Source: Yponomeuta sedellus (Eukaryota > Arthropoda > Insecta > Lepidoptera > Yponomeutidae). Taken from it: 64,000 nt of DNA. The first letter of the stretch is position 1, and each line of letters starts with the position of its first letter. The stretch covers positions 10,305,873 through 10,369,872 of the forward strand of contig OW203745.1 of assembly GCA_934045075.1 (NCBI GenBank), in the 5' to 3' direction. Below the pieces are notes generated by a model. It was given only the letters and a program-made list of their open reading frames with translations, made no database searches and had not been told where the DNA came from. This document shows, piece by piece, positions 10,367 to 20,480 of the stretch. The translations under genes were made by a program, and so were the position numbers.

Positions 10367-10844
10367 TGATATCGAATGCAATAAACGCTTCATTGAGTTC
10401 AGGATTCAAAATTACTAAAACAAAACATCTTCGAGCTAAAATACTAAAAAATGCTAGAAAATATCACAGGTCTTTACCCTAAAGTAGTAGTTTTATTGTG
10501 CGTGAACACGAAATAGTTACTATTAACAAAGCTATTCTGGTTTCAGTGCAAATCACTGGAATAACTTAATTTGAGGAGAGTTGTTTTAACGACATTATGG
10601 TCTCACTTTCGGCAAGCGGTTATATAATCTAAGCCATGCCCAATAAAGGCTAGATTCCCTTGTAATTGTTAATTACCATTCCAGTCCCCAATTTGTCGAA
10701 GTCATCACATTATTATTCAAGGCAGGCACTAAATTGAAAGGAAAGCGCCATTTTCTTTCTCAATTTCTTTCGGTTGATAAAATTGTTCCGGTGGGCCTAC
10801 TCAAAAGACATTATGCAGTGTCCTTCCAAAAGAACTAATAACTC
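10367..10844. other. Intergenic
   Basis: Nothing supportable; AT-rich, with no shared repeat noticed. Confidence 0.4.
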
Positions 10845-10935
10845 TGCCTCGCTAGTCTAGCGGTATCACGTCTCATTACCATGCTGGAGGCCATGGGTTC
10901 GATTCCCCGATTCCCATTACACGTTGTCTTAGTCT
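10845..10935 (+). mobile_element. tRNA-derived SINE head (family F, single copy)
   Basis: TAGTCTAGCGGT resembles a pol III A box and GGGTTCGATTCCC a B box, spaced about 40 bp as in a tRNA. The arms do not close into a tRNA acceptor stem, so this reads as a SINE promoter, not a functional tRNA gene. A small repeat of the A-box-like phrase (TTAGTCTAGGGGTG) follows. Confidence 0.5.
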
Positions 10936-11289
10936 AGGGGTGTTTTAGTTTTTGTTATAACCTTGCTTGCTTACCATAGCTTGAAGTGACTGTGTTGGGT
11001 GAAAGTTATTTAAAAATACAAGAAAGCAGTGCTGGGATTTTTTTCCAACTAGTCTTTCTATTTTTTGCTGATGTCACTGCAGACCACAGTGACAACAAGT
11101 GTGCTGCACGCTTCCCAAAAACATCCCAGCAATGGCGTTCATTGATTTCTCAAATCACTCTAGTAGATATTTTGTAGGTATCTCCGGCATAGCAGACTCT
11201 TAGTTAATCTCTCAATAAACGAACCAAAATTTTTTATACATAAAGAATTTATGTTTCTTTTGAATATTTAGTTCAGGACCCTGTAGTTT

Positions 11290-11450
11290 TTGCTAAAATT
11301 ATAACATAACATAACCTCACGCCTGTATCCCAGAGGGGCAGGCAGAGACCAAGGACTGCCGCTTGCTACGATCCTGACAGATCACCTTCGGTTCATCAAT
11401 GTTCATTAGTCGTTGCATGAACGCACGCCGGATCCGGGTTCCATAATTAA
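11290..11450 (-). mobile_element. LINE 3' end, family X
   Basis: Minus-strand translation gives a LINE C-terminus (...RLMNIDEPKVICQDRS, then SLVSACPSGIQA and stop) followed by GAGGTTATGTTATGTTAT, the TTATG-repeat tail of this family. 5'-truncated. Confidence 0.7.
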
Positions 11451-11892
11451 TAAACTCAGCTCGTACTAATTTATAAATATTATTTATTCATTGATTTCTC
11501 ATTTATCGATTGATTTCTGGCACGTTTATGCATAATTCGACCTTAACGTTTGATTCACACGAGAATGAAATATGTTTATTAATATTTTTGAATAATAAAC
11601 GCCAAGACATTGCCAGTTCAAATTACTCACGGCGAGTATTTTTTATTTTATTTTATATATTGACTGAATGAATTAATGAGTGAATAACCATTTATTGCCA
11701 AGAACACAGAATATCTTACACTTATAAACTTAGATACTGAACTAATTTTAACAGATTATATTTCAAGCAAGTAAGAGCTTGTATTACACAGCAGATAAGT
11801 AACATTGCACGTTATAATATTACAGTCAATAAATGGGCTGAACGAAGTGGGTTGAAAGGAGCTTCGCCAAGAGTTAAAATATGATATTACTA

Positions 11893-12058
11893 GCTGTGCC
11901 CCGCGTTGTTACCCGCGGTTTGTTAGGGAAAACAAATTGTGAATTAACAGTAAAAGATATTTTCCCGCAGTAAAACGTACCCTATGTGTCAATTCAGGGT
12001 GTCAGCTAACTCCATGCCAAATTTAATTTAAATCGCTCCGGCCGCTTAGATAGAAAAA
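11893..12058. mobile_element. Helitron-like segment, reverse orientation
   Basis: Reverse complement of the unit at 60304-60505: TAGCTGTGCCCCGCG..., CCCGCGG, CAGTAAAACGTA and a GGTGTCAGCTAACTCCATGCC block. The segment ends near CTAG, as Helitron 3' ends do. Classification rests on resemblance to non-autonomous lepidopteran Helitrons. Confidence 0.45.
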
Positions 12059-12063
12059 TAGAT

Positions 12064-12292
12064 AGATAGATTGAGAACACTATTGCACAACCAGAAGAAT
12101 ATTACAACCATGATTTATACATAACCATGATAGATAGATGGAATATTATTAATTGTACACAGAAATTACAGTAACGGAAATTATACAAAAATATAGTACA
12201 AATGGTGGCCTTATTATTAAAAGCAATTTCTTCGAGGCAACAATAGATGGAGACAAGAAAGAAATTAGAGACGGGTAGTCGGTGCAATTTAA
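12064..12292 (-). mobile_element. LINE 3' UTR copy (family Q)
   Basis: On the minus strand it contains TAAGGCCACCATTTGTAC and ends in a CAATA...TGTTCTC segment followed by (TATC)n. Six or more relatives occur in the window. No coding sequence is retained. Confidence 0.55.
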
Positions 12293-12294
12293 AA

Positions 12295-12824
12295 ATATTG
12301 AAATTAGGAATTCAATGTTAGAAATTTAAATAAACTTATTACTTTCACGTTACATAAATAATTACATAAATAATGAAAATAAATATGTTTAGCCGTGTAA
12401 GAAAGTCACAATTTTTCGCCTTTATAATATTAGTGTGAAGTGTGATGTAGTGAAATGAAATGAAATTGCTGTGATTAGTTACTTCTATTTTCAACGACTT
12501 TAACGTGAGAGTAGAAGCCGCTTAAGTATAAAAATAAAAGGCGAGAAATATTCACTGTTTTAATAAAAAATGCTCGGGGAAAATGCGCCGGTCCGTTAAT
12601 TGTACGCGCTTGATATAAATATTACAGATTTTTCTTCAGCGTTTCCATTTTATTTAATAATAATTTTTAGCTTGACAACAATAATATTATTCCTTTTTGT
12701 GACCAACATCAAAAACAATCTCGATCAATATCCTATGGTAAAATTTTTCAACTATTATTGGCAACCAAGAACTTTGATCTAATCTAAACTAACTAATCAA
12801 ATTTTACCCAACTACTCGTACATT
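12295..12824. other. Intergenic
   Basis: AT-rich and unassigned; contains a short GTGAAATGAAATGAAATTG stretch near 12450, like the tail word of the LINE at 43.4 kb. Confidence 0.35.
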
Positions 12825-13233
12825 ATAATAATAATAATAATATTGGCCTTTTTGCATCTACTTAATGAGATGATTTATACAGCGTCCAGTGGCATCTTCA
12901 CCCACACTAGATGGATGAAGGGACCACTCCGACGCTGTAGAGCCAGGGACATGGTTTTATAGATGGTGTAGGCTTGCCCAGCACCTATACCATCCTGACA
13001 GCTCAGTCGGCCTAGCCCACAGGAAAGACTAGCCAATACGTGCGGAGCCAACCAAGCCGCGGGTTTCTTCACGATGTTTTTCCTTCACCGTTAGCGTGTG
13101 GTATTGCGACTTCGAATTCGCAAATGTACGTAACTTTGGAATTAAACAAAGTCATTGGTACATGCCCGCACTGGGGATCAAACATGGGGCTCACGCATGC
13201 GAGTCCATGGTTCTATCGACTGAGCTGCCACTG
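12825..13233 (-). mobile_element. tRNA-headed SINE family C, full length
   Basis: Flanked by the 10-bp duplication CTCGTACATT (12815-12824 and 13234-13243). On the minus strand it has a decayed tRNA-like head, the central block AACGGTGAAGGAAAAACATC, a unique tail (TCGGAGTGGTCCCTTCATCC) and a (TAT)n end. The internal promoter is more degraded than in the copy at 39946-40341. Confidence 0.85.
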
Positions 13234-13633
13234 CTCGTACATTGCTGACAAACAAATCGACTAAATGACTTCGCATGCATGTTGATCATTTTAGGTAATT
13301 TTGGCCCATTTTCGGTCTTAGACGGGTTTTGGACGAGTTAAAGGCCACGGGGTGTACGTTACAATTCTCTGGACTGAATGTTAGTTAAAATAACGAACCG
13401 TTAAAACAAATACTTATTCTTTCGTATCTACAAACGAATCCTGATGGAATTATGTCCAATTTTGCTGGGAATTTTGTTTGATTATACATATTGGAAGCAA
13501 AGAACAGGATTGTTTTATTGATTTAAATTCAGATTTACTAATTTGGTTTTTTGTCGAAAGAGTCCGACCAAAATTATTTTTTACACAAAAACATAAAAAA
13601 ACTCACACTGAAATCTGTTTGGATCTGTAACCT

Positions 13634-13806
13634 GTTAAGCCATGTCAGAGGCCTTCTGAGCAGCTTGATGACGTCTAACAGTAAGACCCGCCACTGTCTT
13701 TCAATCCTTCACCAACCCGGACTGGGCCCCGTGGTGGAGCACGGCCCAACCTTTCTACGATGCAGGAAGAGACTCCTGCCCAAGCAGTGGGGACATACAA
13801 GGGTTG
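13634..13806 (+). mobile_element. 5S-derived SINE, 5'-truncated
   Basis: Starts inside the body (GTTAAGCCATGTCAGAGGCC) and runs to the family's 3' phrase GGGGACATACAAGGGTTG. The 5S head is absent. Confidence 0.7.
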
Positions 13807-13810
13807 GTAT

Positions 13811-15684
13811 TGTTTGTTCGAAACCTGTATACGAATATCTGTATGACCTAAGTCAGGGTTAGATTTCACCACCGCTGCAACTACAGCCATCGCCAGTCAA
13901 TAATTAGCCAATAAGTATTCCGGCAACTCACCTAGGCAGCCGGCGTCATCATGATCTAGATTAAATTCAAGTGAGCCATATCGCAGTTATCCCCGACTGA
14001 CTGAAACTGGCTCAGTCATTGGGATTCAGCGCATGAACTGGTGGCTACTGTAGGTTTAGGCTGCTTAAGAAAGTAACTTAAGAACACGAATGTTTCTAAA
14101 GGGTATCCCAAAATAAAGGAAACATAATAATATGAATTTGCTGCCATTTTGGTAGTAAATGGTTGGTAACCTTTAAAAAAACCAGTTTGACAGTTGACAG
14201 TGTATGGTTATATTGTTTTTAATGCACTATCCCGTGCTAAGGACAATTTTAAAAACCTATTTAGAGGTGTGTAGGGTTAGTAAAAATGCACACGAAACCG
14301 TTTTTTTATTACTGAACAATATTTCAGAAATCATATAAAGGCCACATTCCGAAAATAAAAATACGTGTATTAAGAATGTTTATGGGCTAATTAACTGTCT
14401 CATACTCAATCTCTCCGTATCTATTTTTAAAAAAAACATCGAGGTAATGCACGGCGCATGCCACGCATTTCGTGGCGTCAAAATGTCGTAATTTGACTAT
14501 TAGTAGACTGAAAAGTTACAACTTTAGACATTTAAACGCGTGACTCGCATCGTCATACGACATAGAGAATAATGTTTGAAAAGAATGAAAAGATAAACTA
14601 AAGATTAAACAGAACGGTAATAAAGAAAATTTTATAGTTGCGACCAAGAACAATAATTCCTTTTACTAAACAGTCATATCATGATCTTTGTGCAGATATT
14701 GAAAACTATAGCGTTTATTAGATAAAATTATAAAAATGCAACTTGCCTTAACGGACTCTTGTACAAGAAGAAAGAAAAAATAGGCAGTATTGCCATAACA
14801 AAAAATATGTAGAAAACCACAAAATTATTGCCATACGACATGTAATAACTAACGTAACGTTATATAAAAATAAAGTTAGTTATTTAAACTGTATGTTTAA
14901 TTTGTCTTAAACAATCTTCATCAGCCAATTGACGCCCACTTGAGAACATAGGCCTCCTTCATGGCTTTCCAAGCTACATGGAGGGCCGTGGCGTGGAAAG
15001 CCTGCCCGCGCTGCTTCGTCGAGTCCGTAATCACTAGGTCAGAACTTATAATTTCTTGTGCATCGAGCTATGTCCCCCGCCCGCGGCCACTTCAATTGAG
15101 CAATTATTCGAACTGTATCAGTAATTCGAGTCATTCTACGAATCTCCTCATTCCAAAATGGCATGCACTTTACAGTTATTCAGAGTAGCCACCACACATT
15201 CCAGTCACGAGCAACTATATCTGAACTGGCTCAATGGCGCCGCAAGTTTAGATTTTAATGCATAGTTGAAACTAGTCCGTACTATACGTACAGTGGCAAC
15301 AATCCTTGCTTTACGACAATCGCACTTAAGCTCACAGGATAAGAGCTTTGTTATTGAGCGACTATGTCATTGAATGGACTGTGGATCCCCCGTTTCCTTG
15401 GAGATTCGCTCTTATACCGTACACGGTAAGAACTAAAGAAGTTTTACCAACATGAACAGGTATTGTGATACGTAAGCGCTTATTGTGGTTGCTAGGTGAT
15501 AAGTACGGGACGTGTACGGAAAAAATCCTGGATTTTCGCTACTTGGTTTGTTCGTACAATACGTCTGTGAAATTGCTTATGGTCTATTCAGTAAGTGTGA
15601 GCACGACTCTTCATCTTTTTCATCTTCGTATCTTATTGTACCATAATTAGCTTGTGAAAGTAAAAGAGTTGATGGTTTATTTTT
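13811..15684. other. Intergenic with minor repeat traces
   Basis: No gene recognised. 14216-14254 holds a word (CCCGTGCTAAGGACAATT) that recurs inverted at 15990-16022, followed by AAAAACCTATTTAGAGG, the reversed 3' end of SINE family A. The rest appears unique and AT-rich. Confidence 0.4.
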
Positions 15685-15948
15685 GTAGCCTATATAATCA
15701 CTGCAGGGCACAGATCGTCTCTTAGAAAGAGAGAGTGGGCTTAATTACCACGCTTGCTAGCCGCGGATTGGCAATTTCAAGCGCAATTTCAAGCGCTTGG
15801 CTAGTTGAACACCTCAGAAACTCAAGTTTCCTCACGGTGTTTTCCTTCGCCGTTGGTATTGCTACCATAACTCCACCCATGTACATAACTTAGACAACTA
15901 AGTCATTGGTGCATGGCGATTGAAGAATCGGTTTTCTAACGCTCAAAT
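15685..15948 (-). mobile_element. SINE family D copy
   Basis: Minus-strand copy with the D tail (TGCAGTGATTATATAGGCTAC), the AATTGCCAATCCGCGG block and the GGAAAACACCGTGAGG block. GCAATTTCAAGC is tandemly duplicated. The tRNA head is mostly lost. Confidence 0.7.
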
Positions 15949-16078
15949 ACTCATGAAACGCCTAGTATTTTGATGAGTTATCGGTCAATTGTCCTTAGCA
16001 CGGGTTCGTGCATTAAAAAGAATATAATCATGTGGGTACAGCGATATCATTCCGATGTAAAACCCAACTGCAAAGTAA

Positions 16079-16288
16079 GGTACTCGGGGCTGCAAGTGAT
16101 GCAAATTAGTTACAGCCAGATGTTGCTGCCTATACGTAATACAGAGAGTATTGTAAAGAGGTTCGAAATTTCACTGATGCCGGTGAGTCGCCCATTAGCT
16201 CAGTTGGGAGAGCGCTGGCACGGTTAGCCAGAGGTCACGGGTTCGAGTCCTGGCATGGGTGGAATTTTTAGCCTCTAAATAGGTTTTT
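16079..16288 (+). mobile_element. SINE family A, long form
   Basis: About 115 bp of upstream module (from GGTACTCGGGGCTGC), which itself includes a B-box-like GAGGTTCGAAATT, precedes a clear tRNA-like head: A box TAGCTCAGTTGGGAGAGC and B box GGGTTCGAGTCC. The 3' end is GGAATTTTTAGCCTCTAAAT. The tRNA-like part could pass for a tRNA, but the same sequence with target duplications recurs at 46.0, 50.6 and 57.0 kb. Confidence 0.8.
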
Positions 16289-16289
16289 A

Positions 16290-17044
16290 TAGTCGTCCAG
16301 AATTAAGCGTTAAAATGATTATAAAGGAAAATATAAGTATCTCAGTCTCCTGGCAATTGGCAAACGCTGGTCTCTGTCTACCCCTCCGCGATGCAGGCGT
16401 AAGTTTATGTAACGTATGTTTAATGATATGATTATATTTTATGCTAGCTGTATTATATTATATGTCTGCCATCTGCCAGATCGACACCGATATTTCCGCG
16501 CATATTGTGATACGAAATCATCAAACTGCCGTTAGAGCAAAGTGCGATAGTTTACGACGCAACAAACGCGACGGCGTCTCTTGCTTCTGCAATTTATGTA
16601 CCTGACATGAACTCGCGCTAGTATCGCTGAGGGATAGGCAGATACTAGAATTTGCCATTTGCCACGATCCTGACAAATCTACATCGCAGTTTCGTATTCT
16701 GAAAAAGCGTTTTCGTATATTAAACGGGTGTTACGGAATGGTCTGCATAAACACAAAAACCATCAGTGGGCGCCTTTCGTGGGCAATATATCCTGTCTCT
16801 AATTTGTCTACTTACGTACAAAAACATCTTTGAGATTCCCTTGACAGTATATATATATATTCTTTCTACTTTACGTATGTCTGTCAATGATCTCCTCCTA
16901 AAAGGCTGGACAGATATAAATGGTTTTTTTGTATGTGTTTGGGTCACGTCGTGGCTGGTTAAGATTCACAAATTAGCAAACAATTTCCAACGTCTGTTGG
17001 GTCCGCTTGTATGGTATAAGAACGTGGCTAGGTGAATCTTGAGG
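16290..17044. other. Intergenic with LINE X scraps
   Basis: 16355-16400 and 16640-16685 carry broken words of LINE family X (CTGGTCTCTGTCTACCCCTC; CCACGATCCTGACA). An (AT)n run lies near 16850-16860. No gene seen. Confidence 0.4.
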
Positions 17045-17290
17045 TCGTCAGGCTATACTAATCCACTGTTAGACATAGCCCTCCCCTAATGAGTGCCATA
17101 GCGCCCTGTCTTCAGCTTGTGGCATCCAGCATCTGCCTGCAGATTTTCGCAGATCGTCATCCCACCTAGTCGGAGGGCGTCCTACAATACACTTGCCGAG
17201 TCGCGGTCTCGGTCTCCACTCAAGGATACGTTTACTTTGACGGTTGTCGATTCTTCGCGAGACATGGCCAGCCCACTGCCACTTCAGCTA
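17045..17290 (-). mobile_element. RTE-like LINE 3' end (family Y)
   Basis: Minus-strand reading encodes WAGHVSRRIDNRQ... and the rest of the conserved RTE-like C-terminus, then AGGGGAGGGCTATGTC and TAGTATAGCCTGACGACC. Small duplications (GAGACCGAGACCG) break the frame. Confidence 0.75.
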
Positions 17291-17650
17291 GAATCTTGAG
17301 GTATTATGACAGAATTAAGTCAAAATTTTATTTTGTCCAAAAAAGTAACACAGAAGTTATTGCCAGATCACAGTCAATTTTTAGACAGATAGAACCGCAT
17401 TTGTTACTAGGTAAGTACAAATTATTCTCAACTAACTCACGATAAGCCCGCGCCCTCATCCTCAGAGCCGACTAGTCTGAGAGTATAAAGACGGAAATAT
17501 AAAGACTAGGTCAAAAGCCACTCTGGAAAAGATACACACTGCCTTGACCACTCGCTTACTATTGTTTGTCGAGAGTTTGGTGTGATATAACACGGTATTC
17601 TACAGTGACTTTTTCTACAAATAAAAAGTTAAATATCGTTATAATCTTTA
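17291..17650. other. Intergenic
   Basis: Nothing supportable. Confidence 0.35.
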
Positions 17651-18004
17651 TCAACCCCCCACTGCTGGGGCACGGGTCTCTTTCTGCATTGCAGGAAGTT
17701 TAGGCCGTAATCCACCACGGGGGCCAAGTCCGGGTAGGTGGAGGTTTATAAAACAGTGGCGGGCCTTACTGTCATAACTTATCAAGCCGCCCAAAGGCCT
17801 CTGACATGACTTAACGACTGCCATTACATCACAGCCGGCACCCTCGGCTTGACGTGCCTTGGAAAGCATGGAAGCGCTCAGAAAAATGCCACTTGCGGTA
17901 GAAATGGGACAGTCACTCATCCTGAACCTGACCGCGCCTGTTGTTGCTTAACTCGAGTGATTGTTTCCAATCACTCGGTTGAACTAGACCACAAGCACTT
18001 CAGC
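17651..18004 (-). mobile_element. 5S rRNA-derived SINE, near full length
   Basis: On the minus strand the head begins AGTGATTGGAAACAATCACT and continues GAGTTAAGCAACAACAGGCG, CGGTCAGGTTCAGGATGAGT, matching the internal control region of insect 5S rRNA. The body (GGCGGCTTGATAAGTTATGA) and the 3' phrase around CCCAGCAGTGGGG follow. Confidence 0.75.
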
Positions 18005-18090
18005 GTAGGTTGTCTGGTGAAATTGCTCTAACCAATAAGGCCGCCAATTGTACTGTATCGTTGTAATTATTTTATGTTACTTTTTTCCTG
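18005..18090 (+). mobile_element. LINE 3' UTR copy (family Q), partial
   Basis: Contains AATAAGGCCGCCAATTGTAC, the core word of family Q, and abuts the 5S-derived SINE. The terminal AATAAAGTGTTCTC is not retained. Confidence 0.5.
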
Positions 18091-18266
18091 ATGTTTTTTT
18101 ATTTATTCCCGGATTATTGTAATAAAGAATATGTTTATCATATGTTACCTAATCCAACAATGTACAAGTACAGGCTTATTGACGTGATTCTAATTTCGAA
18201 ATGTTCTCGTGTTAAATTTGCTACTGATTGCGTCGTTGTTATTCCGTATAAGCAGCTTTCGTTGAC

Positions 18267-18296
18267 ACGCCTCCTACGTTGACACGTAGGAGGCGT
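18267..18296. repeat. Perfect 13-bp inverted repeat, 4-nt loop
   Basis: Arm ACGCCTCCTACGT, loop TGAC, arm ACGTAGGAGGCGT. The loop plus arm start repeats the word TTGACACG that precedes the left arm. It lies in a region without other assigned features. Confidence 0.85.
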
Positions 18297-18629
18297 TCCA
18301 AAGGAGCACACCCGCTCTTATCGTACCTTTCGTCCCCCAAATAAATAAAATAAAGCAGTACCTGAAGCGCTCTATCTCACAATAAATACGACGCGAGGAA
18401 CACAAGTTTACGAGCGCGGCTCGCCATATTTTTGCTCTTGCTAAACATTTTATAGTTCGCTCGCTTGCTTTGTTGCATTTGACGTCCACTTTGATCGGCT
18501 AGTTGGTCGATATATGGTTATAAATAATCGCTATTGGACCTGTTTAGTACATAACTACTAGCTGAGGCTGCAAACGTTGTTTTGCGTTATTAATTAGCAT
18601 ACATAAGTTATCGATATAGCTCAGAGAAT

Positions 18630-18887
18630 CAGCAAGCTGAAGTGGCAGTGGGCTGGCCATATCTCGCGAAGAATCGACAACCGTTGGAGTAAACGTGCTC
18701 TTGAGTGGAGACCGCGACTCGGCAAACGTAGTGTAGGGCCAAATGCCCTCCGACCAGGTGGGATGACGATATGCGAAAAACTGACGGCAGATGCTGGATG
18801 CGGCAAGCTGAAGACAGGGCGCTATGGCGCTCATTAGAGGAGGGCTATGTCCAGCAGTGCTACAGAATATAGCCTGAAGAAGAAGAA
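18630..18887 (+). mobile_element. RTE-like LINE 3' end (family Y), best-preserved copy
   Basis: Translates as WQWAGHISRRIDNRWSKR, ALEWRPRLGKRSVG, then shifts frame through a small insertion and ends AGAAGAAGAA. This motif series is the C-terminus of RTE-type endonuclease/reverse transcriptases that are abundant in Lepidoptera. The nuclease and polymerase domains are absent. Confidence 0.8.
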
Positions 18888-19070
18888 TTAGCGTACGACC
18901 TCAGATCATAGAAAGAAGCGTACGACCTACGCGCTGACCTACCATATTTACACAATAAAAATCAGTGAAGCCATGTCGGTGAAGTTCGATAACAAACACC
19001 GTGACACGAAATTTTTATATATTTCATGTAGGAGCTTCGCGAGTAATTAAGAACTAGTATATTTTTCTAA

Positions 19071-19436
19071 AGCGCTCGTGGCCTAGGCGAATCGAGTGAT
19101 TGGAATCAATCACATGAGTTAAGCAACAACAGGCGCGGTCAGGTTTTGGATGGGTGGCTGTCACTTGACTACCACTAGTGGCATTTTTCTGAGCGCTTCA
19201 GTGCTTTTTAAGGCACGTTAAGCCGATGGTGCCGGCTGTCATGTAATGGCAGTCGTTAAGCCATGTCAGAGGCCTTTTGGGCGGCTTGATAACTTCTGAC
19301 TGTAAGGCCCGCCAATGTCTTACAATCCTCTACCAACCCGGACTTGGTCCTCGTGGTGGAGTGTGGCCTACCCTTCCTGCGATGCAGGAAGAGACCCGTG
19401 CACCAGCAGTGGGGACATACAAGGGTTGATAATGAT
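19071..19436 (+). mobile_element. 5S rRNA-derived SINE, reference copy
   Basis: The head runs from TCGAGTGATTGGAATCAATC through GAGTTAAGCAACAACAGGCG and GGTTTTGGATGGGTGGCTG, which follows the 5S internal promoter (A box, intermediate element, C box) in order. A ~280-bp body and the ending GGGGACATACAAGGGTTGAT, AATGAT follow. No tRNA-like boxes are seen in the head. Confidence 0.8.
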
Positions 19437-19529
19437 CTCTTTCTGAAATATAATAATAATACTTTATTCATTTATTTGCTTCTTAGTTGGTTTGTGTTAT
19501 GTGATAGTTATTCAACTGACGTCCTATTG

Positions 19530-19675
19530 TAGAGGACAGGCCTTCTCTCTGAGAAAGAGTGTCGCTTTATCAGCACGTGTGCCCACCGCGGATTGATGAT
19601 TTTATTCACTGACGCATGTGAACACCTCAGGCGCTCAGGTTTCCACGCGATGTTTTCCTACATTATCAGCGGGTC
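19530..19675 (-). mobile_element. SINE family D fragment
   Basis: Retains the tail (reversed CTCTCTGAGAAAG, CACGTGTGCCCACCGCGG) and the GGTTTCCACGCGATGTTTTC block. Confidence 0.6.
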
Positions 19676-20280
19676 AAAGTTCAAAAAATTTTTTATTTAT
19701 AACAGTGGTAACAATGATAGGGTCGAATCTTCCTTTTAAGTTTACACCTGTATTAGGAAGAATTCGCTCTTCCAGCTGATAGGTTGTACTAATTATAAAC
19801 AAATTTTTACAAACTTGACAGTTACACTTAAGAGCTAATTTATATTTATTTATTTATTTATTTTAATACACAAAAAGTATATAAATTCAAGGTATGTGGT
19901 TTTAGATTTCATATTTAAAGGATGATGGGCGTTTTGGTCCTTATGTCCAATCAAGATGAGTCATATGTCGTTGGATAGCTCTTTTCAAGTGAAAAAATAA
20001 ATTCTATGAAGACGAATCCGTATGAATTGTCCATTTTGAAATATGCTCGTCGGAAAGTACCATTTTTTGCATTAAATAGAAATTAGAAAAATTCATATCT
20101 CTGGTTTAACTCAACCGATGCTCATGATTTTTACGAAAATCACATCTATGCATACTCTGTCATAAATCATTAGAGCGAGACAGCGACATTGCGCTCTCTC
20201 TCCCACTCACGGTCACGGGTAACGCTGGAATTCGGTTTTGACCCCTCTCGCGCTCCGGGACACGGCGCGAGGGCAGGTAT
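19676..20280. other. Intergenic
   Basis: AT-rich to about 20150, including a (TTTA)n stretch near 19845-19865, then a shift to GC-rich sequence leading into the presumed promoter of the downstream gene. Confidence 0.45.
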
Positions 20281-20325
20281 GTTAGGGTGAGGAACGCTTG
20301 GCCGCTTGCGCAGGTAGTCAGTCGT
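20281..20325 (+). promoter_or_regulatory. Putative initiator region of the spliced transposase-like gene
   Basis: A GC-rich stretch from about 20190 precedes TAGTCAGTCGTT, whose TCAGT (20318-20322) matches the arthropod initiator. It lies about 160 nt upstream of the ATG. No TATA box is evident. This is position and motif only. Confidence 0.3.
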
Positions 20326-20480
20326 TTGCTGATATTGTGTTAAGTGCTACGTTATTACGCTCCTCATTGTTCACATCGACTTTGACCTTGGCATCATTTT
20401 GGACTCTGTTACCCGTTTTATTTGTTGACCGTGGCTTTATATTGGACTTGGGTGCTTAACGATTGGATTGTTTCGTTGCA

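Noticed and set aside
13551..13862. 103-codon plus-strand ORF
   Set aside because: Most of it is the 5S-derived SINE read through; no protein evidence.
16190..16262. Apparent tRNA gene (CCCATTAGCTCAGTTGGGAG... with a clear B box)
   Set aside because: The same sequence with SINE tails and target duplications occurs at several loci and the acceptor stem does not close; it is a SINE head.
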